Positions 11,151 to 23,475 of a DNA stretch of 64,000 nucleotides are shown here, piece by piece; position 1 is the first letter of the stretch; each line of letters begins with the position of its first letter. The notes below the pieces were generated by a model, which was not told where the DNA came from, did no database searches, and saw only the letters and a program-made list of their open reading frames with translations. Both the position numbers and the translations under genes were made by a program. The DNA lies in assembly GCA_029204225.1 (NCBI GenBank), contig CM055110.1, positions 17,178,093 to 17,242,092 on the forward strand. Reading direction: 5' to 3'. The stretch comes from Diphasiastrum complanatum. Lineage: Eukaryota; Streptophyta; Lycopodiopsida; Lycopodiales; Lycopodiaceae.

Positions 11151-12035
11151 AGGTGCTACCTTATATTAAAAAACTGTCTTTTGTTCCAAATCGTAACCAT
11201 TCGGATATATCTGATCCTTGAGATATATAATAATATCGGATGAAATTTCAAATAGATGTTCGTTTGGAAAATCATCATTAATAGATTCTTCAATTTTTTC
11301 CGTGCTGAGTCGTGATATATAATCAACATTTGTATGATATTTTCCTTGACGAAGCTCTACTTGATAAGTGAATTCCTGCAGAAGTAGAACCCATCAAGCA
11401 ATTCGTCTTGATAGATCTGGTTTATTCACAAGATACTTAAGAGCATAATGATCAACATGAAAAATAAATGCATATCCCAGCAAATAATGTCGAAATTTCT
11501 TTACAGTGAAAATCATGCCAAGTGCTTCCCTTTCTGTAGCCAAATAATTCTTTTCTGAGGCACTGAGTTGTCGACTCGCATAGTAGATGGGATGATCTAT
11601 CTTTTGGTTGTCCTTTTGACTTAGACAGACGCCAATAGCAAATGCGGAAACATCAACATAACTTTGAAATAAAATAGCCCAGTTGGGTGGTCTCAAAATA
11701 GGAGCATTGATCAACCTTTGCTTAAGTTCTTTGAATGCTTTCTGCTGTTCATTCGTCCACAAGTATTCCACTTGTTTCTTTAGTAGATGTGTAAGAGAGG
11801 CAACAATAGAAGCATGATTTTGAATAAATCTCCGGTAATAGCTAACATGTCCTAAGAAAGCTCTTAGTTCACATAAATTGGATAATATCTGGAGATTCTT
11901 TATAAGCTCGACTTTATCTTTGTCGACTTCTATTCCTCTGTTTGATATCATGTGTCCAAGTAATATTCCTTCTTTCATACCGAAAAAATATTTCTCTGGA
12001 TGAAGAGATAAACAAGTATCTCGACACTGTTGCAA
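11151..12035 (-). pseudogene. RT end and RNase H of Gypsy C
   Basis: The frame to 11394 opens with CLSLHPEKYFFGMKEG and ILLGHMISNRGIEVD (end of RT), then ELRAFLGHVSYYRRFI and the connection region. RNase H follows with [39 protein letters not shown] and [20 protein letters not shown]. The palm with the YxDD motif, which should precede 12035, is not there: within about 75 bp one is already in the protease-linked frame. Downstream the frame breaks and a degenerate linker leads to integrase. Confidence 0.8.
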
Positions 12036-12112
12036 TGTTAATTCATACTGGCCTTGGTATGGCCATGAGTTTGGTGCATGGTTGACTCCATAGATGTTTT
12101 CTTGTCGTCAAC

Positions 12113-13191
12113 CTAGTTCTTGTTACCAAATTCATGTTTAGATTCGTCACTCAAATCGTCAAACTCTTTTGAGTGCATGTCTGCAACTATAATTTCTTCA
12201 TACGAAACATCCACTTCAGCGTTGCAGACGTCGAAGAATTCTTCTTTGTCAACATTCTCATAACATTCAAAATATTGCACTTCAATGTCAGATTCATTAG
12301 AAAAAACATGTAAGGCATAAAAAGATTCTTCTGAGGTAAAACTGGTGTTAGACAAAGGAGTTTCAACTTCATATTTGTCACGACTCCAGGTAATTATTTG
12401 TTTTGCTGGCTTACCTTGATTATTGGTCTCACCAATCTGAAATCTCAACTCTCTGGATTTCCAATGAACACTTGCATTTGATTGATAAATCTAGGGTCGT
12501 CCAATCAGCACATAATAGGATGACAAACTGAGTGGTTTGATAACTATGAAATTCATTGTGAATGGCTTGGCTTGAATGTAAACAGTGACATCCTTCAGTT
12601 CTCCAACAAGTTTTTGTCATGTCGAATTAGCTAACTTGATATTTCGCTGTGTCGGTTGAATGTCAGTCAGCCCCAAAGCATGAGCTGTGTCTTCTATTAT
12701 TATGTTCATGCTGGAACCAGACTCAATTGGCACTTTTTCGATCAGGCATCCCGCACTGGTAATATCAATTTCAGGTGCACAGAGATCACCTAAATCAATA
12801 GACAGAACACCAGCATTTAGCAAAGAAACTTTTTTTTCTTTTTCGGTGCAGAAAGACCTTTCAGTTGCTTTATGTAATAAGTGTTATCTGCCAACAACTG
12901 CTCAAATGTAATGTTCGGACGAAGAGATCCAATATCAGTCACGATGTCATAGTCCTGCGTCTTTGATTTCAAGATTGGCTTACTAATAACAGAACTAGAC
13001 AATTTTGTCTTCGTGATTTCGCCGTCTTCTTTCTCAAAAGTGACCACCTTCTCTGCAGCAGTTGACTGAAGTTCAATGCTGATAATTTCTTTCGCCTCTA
13101 CTGAGATATCTTTTGCAAATAACTTTGCAGCATCGCAGTCATAGTCAGGGTCATCTTTAAGATCTTCCTTAGTCGTAGATTTGTTCGTCAT
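12113..13191 (-). pseudogene. Protease region of Gypsy C
   Basis: Two overlapping open pieces cover an acidic linker (13191-12817) and the retropepsin fold. The catalytic motif reads KVPIESGSSMNI where a relative at about 49450 has VPIDSGSSVNI, so the active-site Asp has become Glu here. A conserved tail NIKLANST and VLIGRPW-type sequence follow with a frame break near 12610. Retropepsins need the Asp, so this copy should be inactive. Confidence 0.7.
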
Positions 13192-13199
13192 TTTACTTG

Positions 13200-14787
13200 A
13201 AGATTTCTTCTTTGAGGACTTTCTGCGCTTCGTCGAAGATTTCTAGTCAGGTTTCAAGGAGCTTTTGCTTCTCGTTGTGACTTTGTCACTTGGCCAAGAC
13301 TGATCTTCTGTCTTCGCCAATTTTTCTTCAATAACATCAATTTTCTGCACAATAGCATCAGTCGAAGATTTTGCTTTTGAGTCTGCAGCAGCTGGTGTTG
13401 CTACATACTGATATTTGGGTCGCAGCTTTCGCGGCTGAGGCTCTCTACAATTCTAGCATAACGGTACATAACCAATCAGCTTTCGCGGCTGAGGACAATC
13501 AGGTGAAAAATGTTCCGACTCTCCACAGCTATAGCAGTTGCCCAAAACTGGTTTAGTCACGGTTTGAGACTTCGCTGGTCCAACAAATTCAGGAGGATTA
13601 TGTTTCTTGGTGCGAACTTGGGTCTGCCCTGCTGGGCTGATGCTGTAGTACCCTGAACATAGTTAGTAGTCGCATCATTTTGAAAAATAAAAAGTACCTC
13701 AGTGGGTAGGATCTTCAATGTATTTGACATTCACAGTGGTGCAGTCTTCCTTAGTGTGTCTTGAAGTTCCACATTTCGTACACCACATTCCTGAGTTGGA
13801 AGAAGACGCTTTCGGTATTTTATCTGCAACTTTAGAGATCTGCACTTTCAAATCATTAAACTTTTTATTAAGGTCAGCCATATTACTCTTCCAAAGCTTT
13901 TCAACTTTAGAAGTTGACAACTTATCCTCGTCAACTTTTGTGTCATCCTTTCGTTTAGTTTGTCGTTTATTCTTTCTCTCTCCTTTATCAGCTTCTGATT
14001 CTGATGAATCGCTGCCTTCCGATTCCGAGCTTGAAGAGCTGGTACTTGAATTAGAATCTCAATCATCATCGTTGTCACTAGAGTCAGTCTTCGACTTTCG
14101 AGATTTCTTAGTTGATCATCGCTTTCGTGCTAGTTTTGAGGTCTCAAAATTTTGGGGACTAGCTATTACTGCTGCTAAGGAGGCCATGTCCCCTTTTCTG
14201 CAATACCGATCAATCTTTGGTGGTAAACCAGCCAAAAACCATTCGATCTTCATATCAACGGGATATACACCGGTTAGTTTTCCTATGAGATTTTTAACCT
14301 TTCGTGTATATTTGCGAAGGGATTCTTTAGTCTTTTTCTGAACATCGTTCAGACGTCCGAGAATTCTAGATTTGTAACCGATTTCTCTGAACTAATTCAG
14401 AAATGCATCTTTCAGCAGGTATCAGGTTCCTACATGGCTTGGTTCCACTTGACTGTACCAGATGCGCGCCTGCTTTCTTAGCAGACCAGGGAAGATTCGT
14501 AGTTTGTCTACGTCAGTACCTTCGTTATTTGCATTAACTATTGAATCAAATTGTGAGACATAGCTATCTGCATCGTTGAAAAAAGTCCCTTTAAAATAAT
14601 CGTATTTAATTTTTGAAATAGAAGTGAAACGTGCAGCAGGACCCTCCATACCGAAGCTAATTAGGAGTTCAAGTAACTGGGCAGTGATTTTGTCTAGATT
14701 TCTTCAACTAGTGCGCTCACTTTGTCTTCGTAAAAATTCCTCTCTAACCTTACGGTATTGTTCTAATCTAGATTCTCTATCTAACAT
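13200..14787 (-). pseudogene. Gag of Gypsy C
   Basis: Starts at ATG 14787 (MLDRESRLEQYRKVREEFL), has one in-frame TAG, then the capsid-like part FGMEGPAARF and LRKQARIWYSQVEP. Two CCHC knuckles follow, CTKCGTSRHTKEDC near 13770 and CYSCGESEHFSPDC near 13520. After the second knuckle PQPRKL is repeated with a stop between the copies, a small tandem duplication. Several frame breaks make it a pseudogene. Confidence 0.7.
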
Positions 14788-14840
14788 ACACTAGAGATGG
14801 AGATGGATTTGTCAGATTTCTTATAACTTTCCTAAACTAT

Positions 14841-14857
14841 CCCCAACAACGGCGCCA
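14841..14857 (-). other. Primer-binding site of Gypsy C
   Basis: On the minus strand TGGCGCCGTTGTTGGGG lies 12 bp inside the 5' LTR. It matches the complement of plant tRNA-Asp 3' ends with about one or two mismatches. Confidence 0.75.
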
Positions 14858-14869
14858 AAAATTGGTATA

Positions 14870-16125
14870 TGTCGTACTATACGGACAGGGTTAATATAGA
14901 TTTTGTAGTAAATAGTGTCGTTTCCACAGAGTTAGAAAGTTATGTATTTGGTACAATTATGGCAAGTGGTTTCGAGTGTTATTCTGGTTGTCAACAGACA
15001 TTAAAAAGTAACCAGTATTACTTATGATTTGAAGAATGTAATGTTAATAATTTCATAACAACAATCCGAGCCTCTATCAAATTGAATGAAATGCGTTCTA
15101 CAGATGAGATGTTATCAGAGTAGTACAGTAGTACTACACTCTGGCTGATTAAGGTGTCAACAAGAGTCAAGAGTTGTTCGATGTATTCGCGACTGTGCAG
15201 ACAATTAATTAATCATGTTCGCGCACTGTTCATTTCTAGATAGAAGTCCTCAACAACTAAAGTCCAAATTAATGGTTAAAGAACACGAATGGTTTTAGAG
15301 CACGTTAGAAACTTATGTCAATGCCAATCAGAAAAACACATCAAAGACTCGATTCTTCAGACAAGGACTGTCATCTCATATGTATATATACAACTTTATT
15401 CAATGATCGTGCTAGACTGTACCAACGATAGTTGTTATTCAAGTGCCGAAAAGAAAGTATTCGCGATAGACGAATAAGATGGTTTTAAGACAGTTCTTTA
15501 GAGCATGCTTTACGGATACACAACAAATGACTGTAATGCACTAGAGAGTCTGTCTAATCAAAGAGTAATTCATGTAATGCATTAGATATTGTTAGCAGAC
15601 TCAAGATCACTCACACTCAACAGTGCGGAGAATAGAGATAAGAGAGAATAGCTCATAGAACTCTATTCACTTCTTCAACCTCTTACATATGCATAAACTC
15701 TTTTCTCTCGATGCTCAAGACTGAAGTGTGAGATCAATATATGTTCTACGGGACGAACAAACACACCTCTTAAACAATGGGTGCGTCGCTCCCGCGAAAG
15801 GGTCTAATTAACAATTAGACTGAAAATACGTTCAATTATACCATAAAAGATATACTTAACTACGAGTTAAAGTTACTCTAGTTTAACATGTCTTTTCGTA
15901 TCTAGTCATTTTGTGTGGACGACCTAGTAAAGGCTATCCAAGACAATGTCTTTCCTATTAGAGATCTTGCCCTTAATTACAAGGCTAGTACTTAGGAGAT
16001 ATATTCCCAAAAAATGACTTAGGCCTCTTCATGATTTATACTTAACCAGCTCATATCTTCATTTTCGAGTATATCATGCCATATTTATGTTGATATTCAA
16101 CTTTTAACAATAAGATGGCATCACA
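14870..16125 (-). repeat. 5' LTR of Gypsy C
   Basis: Same length and ends as the left copy. As the upstream LTR of the minus-strand genes it should carry the promoter. On that strand AGCATCGAGAGAAAAGAG occurs where Gypsy E has a huge AG expansion. Confidence 0.9.
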
Positions 16126-16130
16126 GATGC

Positions 16131-16617
16131 TCAATTTGTTTCCGTTACTCTCAACTCATTACCTTCCTCTTATCTTCCATTTGTTTCATCTTTGAGTATC
16201 TCTCTTAGCGGACATCAATTCTCCTTTGATGAACTTGTTGGGCTGCTTTTTCAAGAGGAGCAAATGAGGCAATATTTTGTGGGTGACACTAAACAAGATC
16301 AAGCTTTATTCATGAAAGACAAGGGCAAAGGCAAGTCAAAAGAAAAGGGGAAGCCTCCTTCCAAGGATGAGCAAAAGCCCATTGGAGGTCAAAATGTCAA
16401 CACTCAGAAGAAGAAAGGGAAGTGTCATTATTGCAAGAGGTATGGGCACTTCATCAAGGATTGTAAGAAGAAGCTTGCGAAAGAGGAGAGTAAAGGTATT
16501 GATACTAGTGCTTCACTTGCTACTTTGGAGCAAGAGTTTGAAGCTAATGGTGATCTCTTCAACCAATACTATGCCTTGGTGTCTAATATTGCTTCTATAG
16601 TACTTCTACATCTATGA
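16131..16617 (+). pseudogene. Copia A gag, last segment with zinc knuckle
   Basis: Continues A gag directly after the GATGC duplication: QFVSVTLNSLPSSYLPFV, FSFDELVGLLFQEEQMRQYF, a lysine-rich linker and the CCHC knuckle CHYCKRYGHFIKDC near 16421-16462. The frame stops at 16615; the protease continues in another frame, so one base has been gained or lost near 16600. Confidence 0.85.
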
Positions 16618-17440
16618 GGAATTCATGTTTTGTTTTGCAAGTTGTTGATTTTCAGCCCATTGAATGGGTGACTGATAGTGGTGCTACTCGTCATATGACT
16701 TCTCGCAAAGAAGCATTCACTAAATTAGTGAAAGTGTGAAATGGAAGCAAGGTACAATGTGTGGATAATGCATTTTATTCCATTCATGGAATTGGAATTG
16801 TAGCCATCATTCTACCTAATGGTGAAGAAAAGTACATTAAGACTGTGTTTTATGTTCCGGGAATCAAGAAAAATCTTCTTTCGGTTTCAACTATGTTGAA
16901 GCAAGGACTAGTTGTTGAGTTCAAAGAAGATAAGTGTCTTGTCAAGGATCCTAAAAGATCTCTCTTGATTATTGTTCTGGAAACAATGCATGATGGCTTA
17001 TTTATTATGAATAACTATGAGTGACGAATTTCCTCCATATGTCTTGTTGCTTCTACATCACAATCATTGGAGTTGGCTAAATTGTGGCACACAAGATTTG
17101 GACATCTCAACTTTGCAAGTTTGAAAAAGCTGAAGACATTTAATATGGTAGAAGATATTCCTACAATTGAGCAGCCAGAAGGGCATGTATGTGTGTGGTG
17201 CATACTTGGAAAGTTTCAAAGGAAACCTTTTCCAATTGATGGAACTATAAGAGTTCTTGATAAATTTGATTTGGTTCATAATGATGTTTGTGGACCGAAT
17301 CCATTAGAAAGTGCATCTATTTTGTGACTTTTCAACATTTCAAAGATTTTCTAGCAATGGTGGAAAATCAGTTTGGGCATTCTTTGAAGATCCTATGCAC
17401 TGATCGAGGAGGGGAATACATCAAGAGTATGTTTGGTGCA
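16618..17440 (+). pseudogene. Protease, pre-integrase and start of integrase of Copia A
   Basis: EWVTDSGATRHMTSRKEAF gives the retropepsin motif. A stop follows, then open pieces with YVPGIKKNLLSVSTMLKQG (protease end), LWHTRFGHLNFASLKKL (pre-integrase His region), CVWCILGKFQRKPFP and KFDLVHNDVCGPNP (integrase start, first Asp replaced by N-D). Further breaks precede LCTDRGGEYIKSMFG, the second catalytic Asp, where the LTR of Gypsy G cuts the gene at 17441. Confidence 0.8.
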
Positions 17441-18513
17441 TGTTAGCAAATTCCAGAGAACCTTCAGATGCCGAGCCAAGCCGAAGACATGGAATATCTC
17501 TCACCCATGACCGAGGAGGTCTCAGAAGGAGGAGAGCAGAAGAAGCTGAGAGCCGAGCATGAGAGCTTAGAAATTACTAGCTAGGATGACAATGATATAT
17601 CTATGTGAGCCTACATGGTGTATCCCAAAGAAGGAACAACCATGTAGGAGCTAGTCATACTTCCTAAGCTTTGTAAATAGAAGTAGACCCCCCTTAAATT
17701 AGTTAGAGTGAGCCACCTTATGATGGTGACCTTTAGTGGAAGGGAAAATTCCACATGTAATTCTAATTTGGTGGAATTGCCACTTGGGCTCCACATGGGC
17801 ATCCTTCTTGCTTATTTAAGGGCCCCCCTCTCTTGTGAGGGAGCTTTGAATGTATTGTCAAGTTCTCTTGAGCAAATAAAGAAGATCCTCCACGAGTTCT
17901 TGATAATTGCTAAGCTCCTTGTTCATGGCAATGTTCTTGAGTGAAGTTTCTATGAGCATGCTTGATTTCCTTGTATTGTGGATTAACTAGTTTCTTGCTT
18001 AGTTGTGGATTAGGATTCATTTCTTGTTTGTGGAATAAGGTAGGAATCAGCACTCAAGTAAACTAAATAGGCTGGAATAGTGGTGTAGATCTTGCATACT
18101 TTCTTACATTCCAGTTCTTGATTGTTCCTGAGCAATCTAGGCATCAAGACATGAGTGTTTCTTGATTCTGTTAAAATGTTGTTAGAAATCTAGTTACTTG
18201 TTTCTTGTTCTTTGTTTTAGTAGTTAACCTTGTTCTTGATCGCTTTCTGATTTAGTAGATAGTGGTAGGATTGCTCCCTGTTTCAGAATATTGATCTTCT
18301 TGAGCTATGTCTGGTTACATGACTGGTTTATGCATGTAACTGAGTATCGGATCTGTGACTCCCACTGACAGACTAGGAAATACACGTTGCAATCTGAGTA
18401 ACGCTTCTGTTTTGTAAAAACAAATAAGATGAAGAACCGTAACTACAGAAGAACGAAGAAGAAGTAAAAGAAACAACAAAATCGTGTTCACAAATTCAGT
18501 GAATCTGTGAACA
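17441..18513 (+). repeat. 5' LTR of Gypsy G
   Basis: Begins TGTTAGCAAATTC and ends GAATCTGTGAACA, which gives imperfect terminal inverted repeats. A TATA-like TATTTAAGG lies near 17813 and a poly(A)-signal-like AATAAAG near 17875, in promoter order. No second copy is in the window. Confidence 0.75.
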
Positions 18514-18515
18514 TT

Positions 18516-18530
18516 TGGCGCCATTCCATA
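18516..18530 (+). other. Primer-binding site of Gypsy G (tentative)
   Basis: TGGCGCCATTCCATA lies 2 bp after the LTR. The first seven bases match the tRNA-Asp type; the rest does not, so the primer tRNA is uncertain. Confidence 0.45.
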
Positions 18531-18698
18531 GCTACACAGACATTAAACCGTCCCAAACCTTTCCAATCTATGCTAGTTCTCAACCGACGCTTCACGCTCC
18601 TTCCCAAGCCAAGCCACGACTCTTGTCTAGACCGGACCGCTACACATCAACTCTCGACCGAGCCACTACAGAACAATCCTGCCATGTCTTGAGTTACA

Positions 18699-19030
18699 TC
18701 TCAACCGACACATTTGCTCACGTCTCGACCGACACTTTGAGTCAGATCTCGACCGATGACCTCGCATCAGATCTCGACAGACAGCTTCCGTTACAATCTG
18801 GACCGATGCTTCGCGTTAGATCTCGATCGACGACCTCGCATCAGATCTCGACCGACAGTTTCCATTCCAATCTCCACCGACGCTTTGCATCAGATCTCAA
18901 CCGATGACCTCATGTCAGAACTCGACCGACACCCTCGTGTCAGATCTCAACTGACGACCTCACGTCAGATCTTGACCGACGCCCTCGCGTCAGTTCTTGA
19001 CCGACGGATGATCTCAGATCTCAACCGACC
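18699..19030 (+). repeat. 24-25-bp minisatellite in the G leader (about 14 units)
   Basis: Units of the form TCTCGACCGACGACCTCGCATCAGA follow each other with a 24 or 25 bp period and about 75 to 85 percent similarity. The same unit returns at 24899 and 25785 in this element. Confidence 0.85.
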
Positions 19031-20690
19031 CTTGAACCATTGAGACCATAATCAAACACACTACAGTCATTGCAACCACCTTCCAGCCGTAACAATCGCA
19101 TTGCACCGTAGTGACCGCTTTGCACCATGAGAACTGCAGTGAGCCGTAGGGAATACATTCAACAAAATCCCCATTGCTTCACTCTTTGCACCGTAGCCAC
19201 CAATCAGACACCGTATTCACTTGCCAATTCCGTCCACCATCCTACCCGCCGTCAACCGCAGTCCCCTTGCTTTCCAACCACACTACACACATTACAACTG
19301 CATCGAACTGATTCATAATTGTAGCGACTGCCTTGAGCCGTAGCCATGCACACAACTACGTTAGACCATAGTGATCGCCGTGGGCCGCAGCCATCGTCAA
19401 CAACAGCACCACAACTATCGTAACAACCGCAAACACACAACCTCCACAATTGCACCATCGGGACCATAATCACATACCTTTAATCTTCCAACGATAGCAC
19501 CGTATCCCAGCTATCGCACCACCCATTTTCACCCCTAGGAACAATCATCCATCATAACCCATAGGCATCGTAATCTACCATACCATATGGATTGTAATCG
19601 CCGCAAACCATGCTCATCCTTCGCAAACCGTTTGGCCCGCAAATTACTGCACAACTCCACAATCCACTCATCTCCGTTCTCGACCCGTGGAAACCGCAAG
19701 CCATCTACTCTTCAACCGTAGGCCTCATTCCCCTACAACCCGAGCATATCCAACACACGCACACATCAATCTATACTGATTACCTTGATCCGTAGATCCT
19801 AACTAACCACCATCACTGCAATAGATCCTAGGTGACCACGATACACCAGCCCGTATCTAATCACAACTGATTGCAATCCAGCAAACCACCAACCATCACC
19901 ACCAATCCGCATACTGCCTACAATCACCCTTCACGCACCACAAATTGCACCCCAACCGCCTTCACCCGCAAACAACTGCATCACACCTAACTCGAAAACC
20001 ACTGCACATAACCCACCATCAACTGCCACATCTGAATTCACCACTCCACCATCTACATTTGCCTACGATCCACACAGATAACATACACCGCAACCAATCG
20101 CAATACACCACAATTGACCGCAAACCGTCGCAACCTGTAGGGACCACAATCCATCGCAAACTGTACGGACCGCAAACCATCCCCACCCACTGCAATCCAG
20201 TCGTCTCCATTCTCACACCGTAGAAATCACACCAACGCTCACACACATTCAATCACATCCATCGTTCAGCCATAGTGGCCTTAGTCACCTCCAACCTGAG
20301 CGTCTTCACACCACAGTCAACAGTAACACCCGCATTCAATCGTTTCACCACATTTAGCCGTCTCAATCGTCACTGGCTGGTTTGCACTCGCATCAACCGT
20401 GGACCCGTAGCAACCACATTCCAACACCCGTATCCACCATAACAAGCGTCCAAGAGCCTATTTACACAATCCTACGGTACTCTACAAGTTGTTATGGATT
20501 GCCCTTACGATCCGAATTCTACGGAGGAATATCCACCAGAGATGGTCTCCCCATCCACCGAATAGGCTCGATTTAACAGATATTCCTGGATGAAATCCCA
20601 AGTCCAAGAGCCATCCACCAACCCATTCGACAAATGGGAACCCATGCATTATGAAGCTCCATATGAATGACCACATTTTCATGTTGCCGA
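19031..20690 (+). other. C-rich leader of Gypsy G
   Basis: About 1.65 kb of unusually C- and A-rich sequence with many degenerate copies of GCCGTAGCNACCGC, ACCGCAAACC and similar words. Open frames in it are short and biased by composition, so I call no gene. It is best read as a decayed tandem-repeat leader. Confidence 0.5.
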
Positions 20691-20699
20691 ATCTTCACA

Positions 20700-21629
20700 T
20701 GCACGAGTTCACTTAAACGGAGCTTTTGCGAATAATGTTCCACGTACTAAAAAACATACCCCAAAGCTAGATTTACCTAAGTACGATGGTAACACTGATC
20801 CTCAAAGATTTCTTCAAGTCTTTGAGAACGCATGTGACGTCTATGACGAGACATCACCAGAAGCCATGGTATAGCTCTTTTCGATGACCATGATCGATCG
20901 AGCACGAGAGTGGTTTTTTAACCTTGATCGTGAAGATAAACATGACTGGTCACTCTGAAGGAGGCCTTTATCAAATGCTTCAAGCCATTTCGCTTGATAG
21001 AAAGTCCTTTTGTCAAGCTAAGTAACATCAAAATGACAAAAGACAAGAAAGTATGTGACTATATTGAACGATTTAAAAGATTAAAAAGTCAGGTACAAGA
21101 ACAACCCACTGAGTCTATGCTCATAATCTGGTTCCTCATTGGACTCCCACAATGGATAAGATGTGAACTTCATTCCAATGATGAATATACATCATTGAAA
21201 CAAGCCATGTCTGATGCCATTCGAGAGGAAGACGAGGGCTCTGATGTCGATGAACCACGTGAACCGTGAGCACATCGTGCTGTCCAAGAAGCTCGACCAA
21301 ACGACGAAACTCAAGAACAGTTGTGAAAAACACAGATGGAGATGCTTAAGCAGCAACACCAACAACAGATGGAGAAACTCATGAAAGAGTTCCAAAACAC
21401 TCTTAAGTCTATCCAGAGTTCGATGCCGGGTCAGTTACCCACTGGCCAAATCCACCATAGACGAGAGAACATGTGGTGCCCTCACTGTCAAGGTGCACAC
21501 AATGGCAATGAGTGCCCTTCATACCAACCTGTCCCAGATACTTCCTTGATCAAATGTGACATCTGCGACTTTATGGGGCATGCCTCTCTTTATTGCTATT
21601 ATAACCTGAGGAACCAGCCTCACAACTAG
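20700..21629 (+). pseudogene. Gag of Gypsy G
   Basis: Contains the Ty3-type capsid signature (LPKYDGNTDPQRFLQVFENA, then MIDRAREWFFNLDRED) and a second half with YIERFKRLKSQVQEQ. A glutamine-rich coiled segment (MEMLKQQHQQQMEKLMKEF) precedes two knuckles, CPHCQGAHNGNEC (three residues between C and H) and CDICDFMGHASLYC (canonical spacing). At least three stops and one frame change interrupt it. Confidence 0.75.
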
Positions 21630-22929
21630 TCAGGAGGACATTATCAACCTCCTCGACAACCATTTGTTTCACAGAACCAACATACGCACTATCCACCATG
21701 AAACAACCAAATCCATATACAAGAGTTGCCCAGACAACCTCGACATGAACCTCAGCCACAGTTGGCACTCTTAGGACCACCTCCACGAGCACAACCCAAT
21801 CTAGGAGCACAAAAACATCGCAATCCTCGAGAGTCTACATAGACACATCTTGTTGAAAACTCCTATGATCACTCCTATCATCAAGGTACAACACTTCCAT
21901 CTGTTAGTTCTCAACATTATCAAACAGACAACTCATGCTCGTGCAAACGAGATGAGTATTCAACACCACCAAAAAATCCAACACAGCTAGCCATGAAATG
22001 TCTCGTTTCACCACAAATAAAGCAGCGGTTGCATGCTGAATGTCCCGACTGTGTCCGTAAACACAGTTTCAAGGATTAACCTAAACAACCTAACATGATT
22101 CTTCCAGCACGTCATATCTCATCCGAACCTGTTAGTGTTCTCACTAGAGCACAACGCCAACAACAAGAATAGCAGCAAAACCATGGAAAATTAGCTGACC
22201 CCAAGTTGATCAACGAGTTACTGACCCTGCTGGTCATTTATCAAATATAAAAATTCGCATAGCCGGTGTCAAATTTGTGATAGATTGTGTCATCTTAGAT
22301 TTACCAGAAGTTAACAATACATATAAACTCCTTGGTACACCCTGGCTCCAGATGGCAGGTGTCATCCAAGATTGGAAGCATAACCACAATAAATGAGTCA
22401 CGGTTGACTCGAAAGGCCATGTCAAGCCCGCCAAGGTATACGATGATTGGTCATCCACCACATATGATGAATCAAATAGAATCCCGATCCAACCAAAAGG
22501 TCACTATACAAGATCCACGGACACAATCAATTGGGGTCATGCAGCAGCCACTATGGACTATGTTGATTCTAATCGATGTCATATCGAAACTGCTGCAGCA
22601 GATGTGGATATTCTCCCATCTTCTACAGACATTGACACACCCATCATCCCACTTATGATGATTGACCCGATTCCTATAGCTTGGTGCCTAGGGGAACCTA
22701 GTGTCTCTACTGCCCATGCTTCAGAAGAAGGTATTCTTTCCATGGATGATGTCGAAATGACAGATGAACATGTCCTCCTATATCTAGATGCACAACCTTA
22801 TCCGCCAAAATCAATTCCTAAGGAGATAACGACACCAGGACCGTTGACTCACGTCCAACTAAAATCCAAGGTACCCAACACACAAACATACAAGCCCAAA
22901 CCCAAAGTATATACATGGGATGTGTATCC
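21630..22929 (+). pseudogene. Protease and linker of Gypsy G
   Basis: After a Gln- and Pro-rich tail the frame shows FVIDCVILDLPEVNNTYKLL and GTPWLQMAGV, typical of the late part of a retropepsin, though the DSG triad itself is not clear. A long acidic linker (about 22553-22980 open) leads to VYTWDVYPDEVWDI. Functional protease is unlikely. Confidence 0.5.
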
Positions 22930-23470
22930 CGACGAAGTCTGGGATATAATTTCAAAGGATGGTATTTCTACCAACCCGTAAAAAATCAAGGTTATAGTGG
23001 AAATGCCCTTACCTGCAACAGTGAAGGAAGTATATGTCTTCCTCTGTTATACAAATTATTATCGCATCTTTATAATCGACTATGCCGACAAGGCACGGCT
23101 CGTTTATTTAGTTGTGATAGATCCTCGCTGGACCGAAGAATGAATTAAGGCCTTTGAGGAGTTGAAAACAGCCCTCACCACGGCTCCCATACTCCACTCG
23201 CCAGATTACACGAAAGAGTTCCATATGCATACTGATGCAAGTAAGTATGCCATTGGAGGTCTTCTTGCGCAACCGGACGAGTATGGCAAAGACTTTCCAA
23301 TACGTTTCTTGAGCAGGCAACTAGTGCCTACTGAAGTAAACTATACAACCACTGAGAGAGAAGCATTGGCGATGGTCTATGTTGTGCAACAACTAAGACA
23401 TTATTTATTAGGCTAGACCTTTGCATTCTACACAAACCATCAAGCCCTTCTATATATCATTAATAAATCT
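22930..23470 (+). pseudogene. RT end and RNase H of Gypsy G
   Basis: IISKDGISTNP, a stop, then KIKVIVEMPLPATVKEV is the last part of RT and its connection; everything before it, including YxDD, is absent. RNase H from 23162 reads FHMHTDASKYAIGGLLAQPD, FLSRQLVPTEVNYTTTEREA and LRHYLLG. GTQHFMADHLSKR follows near 23500. The palm deletion means no RT activity from this copy. Confidence 0.8.
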
Positions 23471-23475
23471 TGTAA

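Larger units (their letters stand above)
7582..16125 (-). mobile_element. Gypsy LTR retrotransposon C, complete ends, decayed coding region
   Basis: Two LTRs of 1256 bp (7582-8837, 14870-16125) and perfect GATGC duplications (7577-7581, 16126-16130) define the insertion. Gag, protease, RNase H and integrase, in that order on the minus strand, mark Ty3/Gypsy. A tRNA-Asp-like primer site lies inside the right LTR and a purine tract inside the left one. By eye the LTRs differ at several percent, more than those of B. The RT palm is missing, the protease aspartate is changed, and most of the extra ORF after pol is lost. Confidence 0.9.

Noticed and set aside
13718-14341. 207-codon plus-strand frame
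   Set aside because: It is the mirror of the acidic, Ser-rich gag of Gypsy C on the minus strand.
18507-19043. Overlapping frames with repeated STD/DRRP words
   Set aside because: They translate the 25-bp minisatellite; a period of 24-25 bp gives repeats in all frames.
22234-22461. Minus-strand frame in Gypsy G
   Set aside because: It is the opposite strand of the protease remnant; the plus strand carries the recognisable GTPWLQMAG block.
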